This document shows positions 57,939 to 64,000 of a stretch of 64,000 nucleotides of DNA, in pieces. The translations under genes were made by a program, and so were the position numbers. The notes under the pieces were generated by a model. The model ran no database searches, had not been told where the DNA came from, and saw nothing but the letters and a program-made list of their open reading frames with translations. Numbering within the stretch: position 1 is the first letter of the stretch; every line of letters begins with the position of its first letter. Location of the stretch: assembly GCF_014199305.1 (NCBI RefSeq), contig NZ_JACIJK010000006.1, positions 1 to 64,000 on the forward strand, read 5' to 3'. This DNA comes from Sphingomonas aerophila. GTDB taxonomy: Bacteria; Pseudomonadota; Alphaproteobacteria; Sphingomonadales; Sphingomonadaceae.

Positions 57939-58266
57939 GCAAATCCCCCCCAAATCTCCCATGCTAAACTCCAGCTTCTAGGTAGGAGATCAAGACGCGA
58001 CAGCTACTAGGGTAAGAAGCACAGCTTCTTGCCGAAACCTGCGCGATGCGCTAAGGACGCGCCGTCCAGCGGGCAGGTGCTCGTGGAGGTCGGTGCAGAA
58101 GTCGTGGCTTCATGCGCCCTTTTCGCACATCTGCGGCAAGTATCCTCTGCATCGCCCGTCGGCTAGATCCTGCGCTGGCATGGGGCCACGTGGGCAGTGC
58201 AAGGCCAAGACCACCGGACACAACCGGTTGGCCGGAAACGAATAAAAGCAGGAACTGAAAGACTTT
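57939..58266. other. 328-bp divergent regulatory region, TonB receptor / rpsA
   Basis: No coding frame is convincing. It contains a perfect hairpin, AAGAAGC-aca-GCTTCTT (58014-58030), and a purine-rich leader before the rpsA start. Promoters for both genes must lie here, but I cannot place hexamers with confidence. No cmk gene precedes rpsA. Confidence 0.5.
58014..58030. other. Perfect 7-bp hairpin in the divergent region
   Basis: AAGAAGC and GCTTCTT flank the loop aca. It lies 76 bases upstream of the receptor start codon and about 240 bases before rpsA, so it could be an operator for the receptor operon or a start of the rpsA leader. Confidence 0.4.
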
Positions 58267-59973
58267 ATGGCAACCCAGGCTCAGCCCACCCGCGACGATT
58301 TCGCCGCGATGCTCGATGACATGTTCGGCGGCGCCGACAGTTTCGAAGGACGCGTCGTGCTCGGCACGGTCACCGCGATCGAGAATGATCTCGCCGTGAT
58401 CGACGTCGGCCTGAAGTCGGAGGGCCGCGTGCCGCTCCGCGAATTCGCTGCGCCGGGTCAGAAGGCTGAGCTGAACGTGGGCGACGAGGTCGAGGTTTAT
58501 GTCGACCGCGTAGAGAACATGCACGGCGAGGCGATGCTGTCGCGCGATCGCGCTCGCCGCGAAGCCGCCTGGGACAAGCTGGAAACCGAGTTCGCCAAGT
58601 CGGCTCGCGTCGAGGGCGTTATCTTTGGCCGCGTGAAGGGCGGCTTCACCGTCGACCTGTCGGGCGCCGTGGCGTTCCTGCCGGGCAGCCAGGTCGACAT
58701 CCGTCCGGTGCGTGACGTCACCCCGCTGATGGACATCCCCCAGCCGTTCCAGATCCTCAAGATGGACCGCAAGCGCGGCAACATCGTGGTGTCGCGTCGC
58801 GCGGTGCTGGAGGAAACCCGCGCCGAGCAGCGTTCGGGCCTGATCCAGTCGCTGGGCGAAGGTCAGATCATCGACGGCGTGGTGAAGAACATCACCGACT
58901 ATGGCGCGTTCGTGGACCTGGGCGGCATCGACGGCCTGCTGCACGTTACCGACCTCAGCTACAAGCGGGTCAACCACCCGTCGGAAGTGCTGAACATCGG
59001 CGACACGGTGCGCGTGCAGATCATCCGCATCAACAAGGACACACAGCGCATCAGCCTCGGCATGAAGCAGCTCGAGTCGGATCCGTGGGACGGCGCTGCC
59101 GCGAAGTACCCGGTCGGCGCCAAGCTGTCGGGCCGCGTGACCAACATCACCGAATACGGCGCGTTCGTTGAGCTGGAAGCAGGCATCGAGGGCCTGGTCC
59201 ATGTCAGCGAGATGAGCTGGACCAAGAAGAACGTCCACCCTGGCAAGATCGTGTCCACCTCGCAGGAGGTCGACGTGGTGGTGCTCGAGGTCGATGCCGA
59301 GAAGCGTCGCATCAGCCTCGGCCTCAAGCAGGCACAGGCCAATCCGTGGGAGGCATTCGCGTCCGCTCACCCGATCGGCTCGACCGTTGAGGGCGAAGTC
59401 AAGAACGCGACCGAGTTCGGCCTGTTCATCGGCCTCGACAACGACGTCGACGGCATGGTCCACATGTCGGACATCGCCTGGGGCGTGTCGGGCGAGGACG
59501 CACTCGCGCTGCACCGCAAGGGCGAGACCGTGTCGGCTGTCGTGCTCGACATCGATCCCGAGAAGGAGCGCATCAGCCTCGGCATGAAGCAGCTCGAGCG
59601 TGGTGGCCCGTCGGTTGGCGGCGTGACCTCGGGCGGTGGCGTCAACAAGAACCAGGTCGTGACCGTGACCGTGCTGGAAGTCCGCGACGCGGGTCTCGAA
59701 GTGCAGGCGGGTGATGACGGTGCTACCGGCTTCATCAAGCGCACCGATCTGGGCCGCGACCGGGACGAGCAGCGCCCCGAGCGCTTCCAGGTCGGCCAGA
59801 AGTTCGACGCGATGGTCACCGGCTTTGACCGGTCCAAGAAGCCGACCTTCTCCGTCAAGGCGATGCAGATTGCCGAGGAGAAGCAGGCGGTGGCACAGTA
59901 TGGCTCATCCGACTCGGGTGCGTCGCTCGGCGACATCCTGGGCGAAGCGCTGAAGGCGCGCGGCCAGAAGTAA
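58267..59973 (+). CDS. rpsA: 30S ribosomal protein S1
   Basis: 568 residues, about the E. coli length (557). Six S1 OB-fold repeats are visible, each with a G-x-V-x-x-I/V...[13 protein letters not shown] core: [111 protein letters not shown], among others. It unfolds mRNA during initiation. Strong intrinsic terminator follows. It stands apart from cmk, its usual neighbour. Confidence 0.98.
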   Translation: MATQAQPTRDDFAAMLDDMFGGADSFEGRVVLGTVTAIENDLAVIDVGLKSEGRVPLREFAAPGQKAELNVGDEVEVYVDRVENMHGEAMLSRDRARREAAWDKLETEFAKSARVEGVIFGRVKGGFTVDLSGAVAFLPGSQVDIRPVRDVTPLMDIPQPFQILKMDRKRGNIVVSRRAVLEETRAEQRSGLIQSLGEGQIIDGVVKNITDYGAFVDLGGIDGLLHVTDLSYKRVNHPSEVLNIGDTVRVQIIRINKDTQRISLGMKQLESDPWDGAAAKYPVGAKLSGRVTNITEYGAFVELEAGIEGLVHVSEMSWTKKNVHPGKIVSTSQEVDVVVLEVDAEKRRISLGLKQAQANPWEAFASAHPIGSTVEGEVKNATEFGLFIGLDNDVDGMVHMSDIAWGVSGEDALALHRKGETVSAVVLDIDPEKERISLGMKQLERGGPSVGGVTSGGGVNKNQVVTVTVLEVRDAGLEVQAGDDGATGFIKRTDLGRDRDEQRPERFQVGQKFDAMVTGFDRSKKPTFSVKAMQIAEEKQAVAQYGSSDSGASLGDILGEALKARGQK

Positions 59974-59982
59974 GAAGACGAT

Positions 59983-60018
59983 GGGCCGGAACGCACTGCG
60001 TTCCGGCCCAATTGTTTT
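59983..60018 (+). terminator. Intrinsic terminator after rpsA
   Basis: GGGCCGGAACGC (59983-59994) and GCGTTCCGGCCC (59998-60009) form a perfect 12-bp stem with a three-base loop, followed by AATTGTTTT. It starts 10 bases after the rpsA stop. Confidence 0.9.
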
Positions 60019-60094
60019 GATCCAGGTCGAAACAGCGCTGTACTACGGCCGGATCGGGTCGTATGATCTGCATCAAGTCGCGCCGGGGGGCCCC

Positions 60095-60373
60095 ATGATC
60101 CGATCAGAGCTTGTGCAAAAGGTAGCTGACGAGAACCCTGGCCTGACGCCGCGGGAAATCGAAGCGATCATCAGCACGTTCTTCGACCAGATTGTCGACC
60201 GTCTGGCTGCCGATGGCCGGGTTGAGCTGCGCGGATTCGGCGCGTTTTCCACCCGCGCTCGCGATGCGCGCACGGGCCGTAATCCTCGGACCGGCGAAGT
60301 GGTCGACGTCGACGCCAAGCGCGTCCCTTATTTCAAGCCGGGCAAGGACATGCGGGTTCGCCTGAACGTGTGA
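60095..60373 (+). CDS. ihfB: Integration host factor beta subunit
   Basis: 92 residues from ATG 60095, preceded by a run of six G as RBS. It starts [33 protein letters not shown]. The DNA-binding arm has [32 protein letters not shown], with the tip proline in GRNPRTGE, and ends [15 protein letters not shown]. It bends DNA as a heterodimer with IhfA. Lies between rpsA and tRNA-Leu; separated from rpsA by the terminator, so it likely has its own promoter. Confidence 0.96.
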   Translation: MIRSELVQKVADENPGLTPREIEAIISTFFDQIVDRLAADGRVELRGFGAFSTRARDARTGRNPRTGEVVDVDAKRVPYFKPGKDMRVRLNV

Positions 60374-60407
60374 CGTGTTCCGGCGATCTGATCGCTGAGA
60401 CGCACGC

Positions 60408-60436
60408 TTGACGTGACCCGCCGGCTCGGGCTTTCC
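60408..60436 (+). promoter_or_regulatory. Candidate promoter of tRNA-Leu
   Basis: TTGACG (60408-60413), a good -35, is followed after 17 bases by CTTTCC (60431-60436), a weak -10. The tRNA 5' end is 12 bases further. The spacing fits; the -10 does not, so this is tentative. Confidence 0.35.
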
Positions 60437-60447
60437 CTTTCCCGTGC

Positions 60448-60531
60448 GCGGACGTGGCGAAACCGGTAGACGCAGCCGACTTAAAATCGGCTTCCCCTGG
60501 AGTGCGGGTTCGAGTCCCGCCGTCCGCACCA
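60448..60531 (+). tRNA. tRNA-Leu (anticodon UAA), CCA encoded
   Basis: The acceptor stem GCGGACG (60448-60454) pairs with CGTCCGC (60521-60527), followed by discriminator A and genomic CCA (60529-60531). The anticodon arm is GCCGACTTAAAATCGGC with anticodon TAA; a class II variable arm follows; the T arm is GCGGGTTCGAGTCCCGC (60504-60520). The final A of CCA is also the first base of the in-frame region of the next coding sequence. Confidence 0.95.
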
Positions 60532-61964
60532 TCATTGTTGCCGGCGCGGCATTGCTTGCCACAGGCTGCGACCGCCGGGCCGACACCGGCGCCGTCGTCG
60601 TCAGCGCCATTGGAAGCCCGCCGACCCTTGCCAACCCTGACCTGAGGGCGATCGACGAACCCTCACGCGCGCTGATCGATGCAACCGCTCAGGGGCTGGT
60701 ACGGTTCGACGCTGCGGGCCAGATCGAACCGGGGCTGGCGGAACGGTGGACCGTCATCGACGACGGCATGACCTACATCTTCCGCCTGCGCCGCGCCACT
60801 TGGTCGGACGGACGGCCCGTTTCCGCCGAGGAGGTAGCCGCGCGGCTCAAGCGGCATGTAGCGCCGACATCGCGCAATCCGCTGGTGCCATTCCTGTCGG
60901 CGATCGACGACGTGGTGGTGATGACCCCTGAGGTGATCGAGGTGCGGCTTACCCGTCCTCGCCCCGACCTGCTCAACCTGTTCGCCCAGCCCGAAATGGC
61001 TCTGCTCCGCACACGTCCCGTATCGGGGTCCGGCCCGTTCCGCATGGTGCAGCCGGGCCCGTCTCCACTTCTCCGCCCCGCTGTCGATCCTGATCGCGAC
61101 GAGGCGGACGAGGCTGACCGTGGTGCCCGCCCCGAACGCGATGTGCGGTTGATCGGAGAGCGCGCTGCCCTGGCGGTCACCCGGTTCGCAGCGAAGCGGT
61201 CGGACATGGTAACCGGCGGTCGCTTTTCGGACTGGCCCCTGCTTTCTGCGGCCGGCGTCGCGCCCGCCAACATCAAGGTTGACCCGGCGGCCGGGCTGTT
61301 CGGGCTTGCTTTCACCTCCCGTGACGGCTTGCTGGCGGATGCGGGCGCGCGAGACGCCATTTCGGCATCGATCGATCGGACCGCGGTGCTGAAGTCCGTG
61401 CGTAGCCAGTGGCTGCCGACTGAAACGCTGCTCCCCGACCAACTCGACTCTGCAACACCGCCTTCAGTCCCGGCCTGGGTAGCGCTTCCCCTTGCCCAGC
61501 GTCGCCAGGCGGCGGCAGCGCTGGTTCGAGCCTGGGGCAAACCCGTCCGCCTCCGCATCTCGTTGCCCGCTGGTCCCGGCGCTACCTTGTTGTTTACGCA
61601 GCTTGCGACCAATCTGGCGGCTATCGGGATTGCGGCTGACCGGGTTGCTGCGGATGCCCCGGCCGAGCTGCGGCTGATCGACGAGGTCGCTCCCTATGAC
61701 AGCGGCCGCTGGTATTTGCAGACCGCCTGCGCCCCGTGCGGACCCGAGGCGTCAGCCGCGCTTGAGGCGGCTCGGCTGGCGCCGACGCTTCCCGAACGCT
61801 CGCGCCAGGTGGCGGTCGCTGACGCGACCCTTACCCGCGACGCCGCCTTTATTCCGCTCGGCCGCCCGCTGCGTTGGTCGCTGGTCGCCCTACGGTTGCG
61901 GCTGTGGACCGCGAACGCGCGTGCCGCGCATCCGTTGAACCGGCTGCGTCTCGATACCAGATAA
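60531..61964 (+). CDS. Peptide/nickel-type ABC transporter solute-binding lipoprotein, start unclear
   Basis: About 477 residues of SBP family 5. The lipoprotein signal IIVAGAALLATGCDRR begins directly at the CCA end of tRNA-Leu. Between the tRNA and the lipobox the frame has no ATG, GTG or usable TTG (TTG 60552 would leave only a stub), so either ATC/ATT starts translation or the natural start was lost. The mature protein has the family blocks AQGLVRFDAAGQIEPGLAERWTVIDDGMTYIFRLR, TWSDGRPVSAEEVAARL, and SASIDRTAVLKSVRSQWLPTETLLP. No permease or ATPase gene is adjacent. It is followed five bases later by the DUF4112 gene. Confidence 0.75.
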   Translation: MIVAGAALLATGCDRRADTGAVVVSAIGSPPTLANPDLRAIDEPSRALIDATAQGLVRFDAAGQIEPGLAERWTVIDDGMTYIFRLRRATWSDGRPVSAEEVAARLKRHVAPTSRNPLVPFLSAIDDVVVMTPEVIEVRLTRPRPDLLNLFAQPEMALLRTRPVSGSGPFRMVQPGPSPLLRPAVDPDRDEADEADRGARPERDVRLIGERAALAVTRFAAKRSDMVTGGRFSDWPLLSAAGVAPANIKVDPAAGLFGLAFTSRDGLLADAGARDAISASIDRTAVLKSVRSQWLPTETLLPDQLDSATPPSVPAWVALPLAQRRQAAAALVRAWGKPVRLRISLPAGPGATLLFTQLATNLAAIGIAADRVAADAPAELRLIDEVAPYDSGRWYLQTACAPCGPEASAALEAARLAPTLPERSRQVAVADATLTRDAAFIPLGRPLRWSLVALRLRLWTANARAAHPLNRLRLDTR

Positions 61965-61969
61965 GGCGC

Positions 61970-62401
61970 ATGGCCGTTCGACCCACGCCCCTGGCGCCCG
62001 CCCTGCCGATCGGGCGCGACCCCGCCGCGGTTCGTCAACGTATCGAGATGCTGGAGCGCGTGCTGGAAGGCCTCGTTCGTATTCCAGGCACGAACAGGAA
62101 GCTTGGCTTGGACGTGATCCTTGACCTGCTACCCTTTGCTGGCAGCACCGTCGGCGCCGCGCTCGGCAGCTACCTTGCCTGGGAGGCGCACAATCTTGGC
62201 ATGTCGAAAACGCAGGTCGCGCGCATGGCGGGCAACATCGGCGTCGACTGGGCCTTGGGAATGATCCCCTTTGTGGGCGCGATCCCAGACTTCTTCTTTC
62301 GATCGAACACGCGCAATCTGCGGTTGGTGAAGCGGCACCTGGACCGCCATCACCCCGCAACGGCAACCGTTGACGTCAGCGCGCCCCGCGCCAGATCTTG
62401 A
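61970..62401 (+). CDS. DUF4112 domain protein
   Basis: 143 residues from ATG 61970. DUF4112 core: RIEMLERVLEGLVRIPGTNRKLGLDVILDLLPFAGSTVGAALGSYLAWEAHNLGMS, then MAGNIGVDWALGMIPFVGAIPDFFFRSNTRNLRLVKRHL. Glycine-rich hydrophobic segments suggest membrane association. Function unknown. It starts five bases after the solute-binding gene, and its last 26 bases overlap the 3' end of the convergent RNase T2 gene. Confidence 0.88.
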   Translation: MAVRPTPLAPALPIGRDPAAVRQRIEMLERVLEGLVRIPGTNRKLGLDVILDLLPFAGSTVGAALGSYLAWEAHNLGMSKTQVARMAGNIGVDWALGMIPFVGAIPDFFFRSNTRNLRLVKRHLDRHHPATATVDVSAPRARS

Positions 62402-63089
62402 GCGCCACCCGCCGCGGCAGTCCGCCCTGGTGAACGGGGCAGGGCTGCGGCCGGAACGCCTTGTTCAAACAGAACCAGATCTCGTCCAGCCATCCCTGCC
62501 GATTAGCTGTTACGCGCATATGATCGCCACGCATTCCCGGATTTGCACGCGCGACCGCATCGGCGAACGCGCCTGCCGTCAGGGCGCCCCGCGACAACTG
62601 ATCCATGTCCGGGAATCGAAGCCGTGCATATAGCCCTGTGGAACGCTGGAAATAACGGGCGGGCGACAGGCCGGGCATGCAGGTGCCGTGCTTCGCCCAT
62701 TCGTGCTGCAGCAACTGCGCCGACGGTGTCGAGCACAGATTGCCCCGGATCACTGTTGCGGGCAGCAAGCCGGTCGGGCGGCAATATTGCGGCCAGTCCT
62801 TGCCCACCCCGTCGGGCCACAGTCCGTGCAGCGTAAAACCAAAGCGATTGCCCGACCCGCATTGCAACCGCGCGGATTGGTCGCGCGCGTGCTCATGGCA
62901 ATATTGTGGGGCCCAGGTCACGGCCAGCGTATAACCGCCGATGGGCACGACCCGCGTGGGCTGGCTGGCGCTCGGCAGGTCGGGACGTGGGCGCTCAATG
63001 CTGCCCGGTACGGTGCACCGATATGCCTGCGCCTGCGCGCCGGCGATGGGAACGGCTGCCAGCAGCAGCGCGGTCCAGCGCGCCTTCAC
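62376..63089 (-). CDS. Exported ribonuclease T2
   Basis: 237 residues with a signal peptide (TALLLAAVPIAGAQAQA). The two conserved active-site segments are present: FGFTLHGLWPDG (CAS I) and HEWAKHGTC (CAS II), each supplying a catalytic histidine; LAVTWAPQYC and several cysteines for disulphides surround them. It should cut single-stranded RNA in the periplasm or outside. The start overlaps the stop of the upstream membrane gene as ATGA; the 3' end overlaps DUF4112. Confidence 0.92.
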   Translation of the reverse strand: MKARWTALLLAAVPIAGAQAQAYRCTVPGSIERPRPDLPSASQPTRVVPIGGYTLAVTWAPQYCHEHARDQSARLQCGSGNRFGFTLHGLWPDGVGKDWPQYCRPTGLLPATVIRGNLCSTPSAQLLQHEWAKHGTCMPGLSPARYFQRSTGLYARLRFPDMDQLSRGALTAGAFADAVARANPGMRGDHMRVTANRQGWLDEIWFCLNKAFRPQPCPVHQGGLPRRVALKIWRGAR

Positions 63090-63553
63090 GACGGCATCTC
63101 CGGATCGGTGTAGCCGGGCCCGGTCACGCCCTCCTCATAATCCCCAATCTCGCCGAACCATTCCCGTGCATCGGCGCGAAACAGCAAGGCCGCCGCGATG
63201 ATGGCGACCACCGCCGCCGCGATCGTCAGCAGCGACGACACGGGGTGGCGGAAGTTCGATCCCATCAGGTTGATCAGCGTGACCAGCGCACGCAGGCCGC
63301 CCAACGTCGCGACGATCAGCACCCCCCATTTGCCCGTCAGGCTGCGGTGCAGCACCATGTACCATAGCAACAGACAGAACAGGGCCACGATGCCGGTAAG
63401 CGTCGGCAGTGCCCAGTGCGCGATGGGCGCGGATTGCGGGTTCGCTTCCAGCATCGCCTGCACGCGCACGCGGCTGACCCAAGCGGCGACGATCGATAGC
63501 AGGATGGACAAAAGCCACAGCCGCCCAAAGGTGACGATTGATGCCGGTCTCAT
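63086..63553 (-). CDS. Four-span membrane protein coupled to RNase T2
   Basis: 155 residues. Hydrophobic spans are LWLLSILLSIVAAWVS, WALPTLTGIVALFCLLLWYMV, WGVLIVATLGGLRALVTLINLMG and SLLTIAAAVVAIIAAALLF, with an acidic C-terminal tail (REWFGEIGDYEEG). No family recognised. It shares an ATGA junction with the RNase T2 gene and lies 60 bases downstream of nadC. Confidence 0.8.
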   Translation of the reverse strand: MRPASIVTFGRLWLLSILLSIVAAWVSRVRVQAMLEANPQSAPIAHWALPTLTGIVALFCLLLWYMVLHRSLTGKWGVLIVATLGGLRALVTLINLMGSNFRHPVSSLLTIAAAVVAIIAAALLFRADAREWFGEIGDYEEGVTGPGYTDPEMPS

Positions 63554-63613
63554 GTCGCGAAATCTGCTCCCTGTAAGTCGATGAAGCTAGCCGGTTCATG
63601 CCCGGCCCGCCAG

Positions 63614-64000
63614 TCAGGCCGTGGCGAAATCCAGCCCGATATCAGCGGCCGGTGCCGATTGGGTCAGCCGGCCCACCGAGACGAAATCGACCCCCGTCTC
63701 CGCGATCGCCCGGATCGTCTCAAGATTGACTCCGCCAGACGCTTCGGTTGGCACGCGGCCACCCACCAGCGTTACCGCTCCGCGCAAGATGGCCGGCGGC
63801 ATGTTGTCGAGCAGCAACCGCGTTGCGCCCGCCGCGAGGGCCGGCTCGATCTGATCGACCCGATCCACCTCCACGATCACTTCCGCGATCCCGGCCGATC
63901 GTGCCCGGCGTACCGCCTCGGAGACGCCGCCCGCGACAGCGACATGATTGTCCTTGATCATCGCCGCGTCCCACAGCCCCATGCGGTGATTGCTCGCCCC
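63614..64000 (-). CDS. nadC: Nicotinate-nucleotide pyrophosphorylase, C-terminal part (window edge)
   Basis: 128 residues visible, continuing past the right edge. The sequence enters as GASNHRMGLWDAAMIKDNH, the QPRTase motif that binds quinolinate and PRPP; then VIVEVDRVDQIEPALAAGATRLLLDNM and ASGGVNLETIRAIAETGVDFVSVGRLTQSAPAADIGLDF, all typical of NadC. It makes nicotinate mononucleotide from quinolinate in NAD synthesis. Its partners nadA/nadB would be expected nearby but are outside the window. Confidence 0.95.
   Translation of the reverse strand, partial: GASNHRMGLWDAAMIKDNHVAVAGGVSEAVRRARSAGIAEVIVEVDRVDQIEPALAAGATRLLLDNMPPAILRGAVTLVGGRVPTEASGGVNLETIRAIAETGVDFVSVGRLTQSAPAADIGLDFATA

Noticed and set aside
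58051..59514. 487-residue minus-strand frame opposite rpsA
   Set aside because: Antisense to a clear S1 gene, with Asp/His/Ala-rich shadow composition and no family resemblance.
60444..60530. GTG 60444 as the start of the solute-binding protein
   Set aside because: It would translate the whole tRNA-Leu into an Arg/Gly-rich peptide ahead of the signal sequence.

Overview
The window looks like a chromosomal segment of a high-GC alphaproteobacterium of the Sphingomonadaceae (Sphingomonas type). The evidence is the family-level look of most proteins, a 'vgr related' zinc-motif protein, PEP-CTERM proteins, the grouping hrcA-grpE, rph-rdgB, hemW, rsmI-yraN-gshB, an F1 ATPase operon atpHAGDC, phaR, and long TonB-dependent receptors. 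Family names are from recognition of the translated sequence; no database search was run.

Layout. 1-5.97 kb is a visibly more A/T-rich accessory segment. It holds the end of an IS5-type insertion sequence, a phage-like gene cut by it, a 1147-residue phage tail-type protein (two Ig repeats, a BNR-like propeller and a LamG-like tail), a PEP-CTERM protein, a small ORF, an intact vgr-related gene, and the 3' half of a second, host-like vgr-related gene that marks a likely island edge. 6-11.5 kb: acyltransferase, thrC-trhO (coupled), grpE-hrcA (coupled) and a DUF6438 lipoprotein. 11.6-20.3 kb: rph-rdgB-GNAT, a CAP-domain lipoprotein, hemW, a PBP activator divergent from rsmI, a second PEP-CTERM protein, yraN, gshB and dedA. 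20.3-29.3 kb: xerC, priA, and the ATP synthase operon with a lipoprotein gene embedded between atpG and atpD. 29.4-42.9 kb: an HExxH/TPR protein, ada, a solitary cpaF, a retropepsin-PDZ protein, a GT-C type glycosyltransferase, phaR divergent from a PhaC-like hydrolase, alr, an MHS transporter and two divergent L,D-transpeptidases.

43-52.5 kb is a minus-strand valine/isobutyrate catabolic cluster: mmsA, isobutyryl-CoA dehydrogenase, 3-hydroxyisobutyryl-CoA hydrolase, enoyl-CoA hydratase and mmsB. An Mfd-like helicase, a lipoprotein and a small membrane protein lie inside it. 52.6-57.9 kb holds TonB receptor - TauE/SafE permease - TonB receptor. 58.3-64 kb: rpsA, ihfB, tRNA-Leu(UAA), a solute-binding lipoprotein with no ordinary start codon directly behind the tRNA, DUF4112, RNase T2, a membrane protein and the 3' part of nadC (cut by the window edge).

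A recurring theme is very tight packing. There are many ATGA/TAATG stop-start overlaps, divergent genes with almost no spacer, and convergent genes sharing bases. I found no CRISPR array, integrase or clear defence system. The most unusual items are the lipoprotein coupled into the ATP synthase operon, the tRNA-abutting solute-binding gene, the duplicated/truncated vgr-related pair at the island edge, and the non-metabolic genes inside the valine operon.
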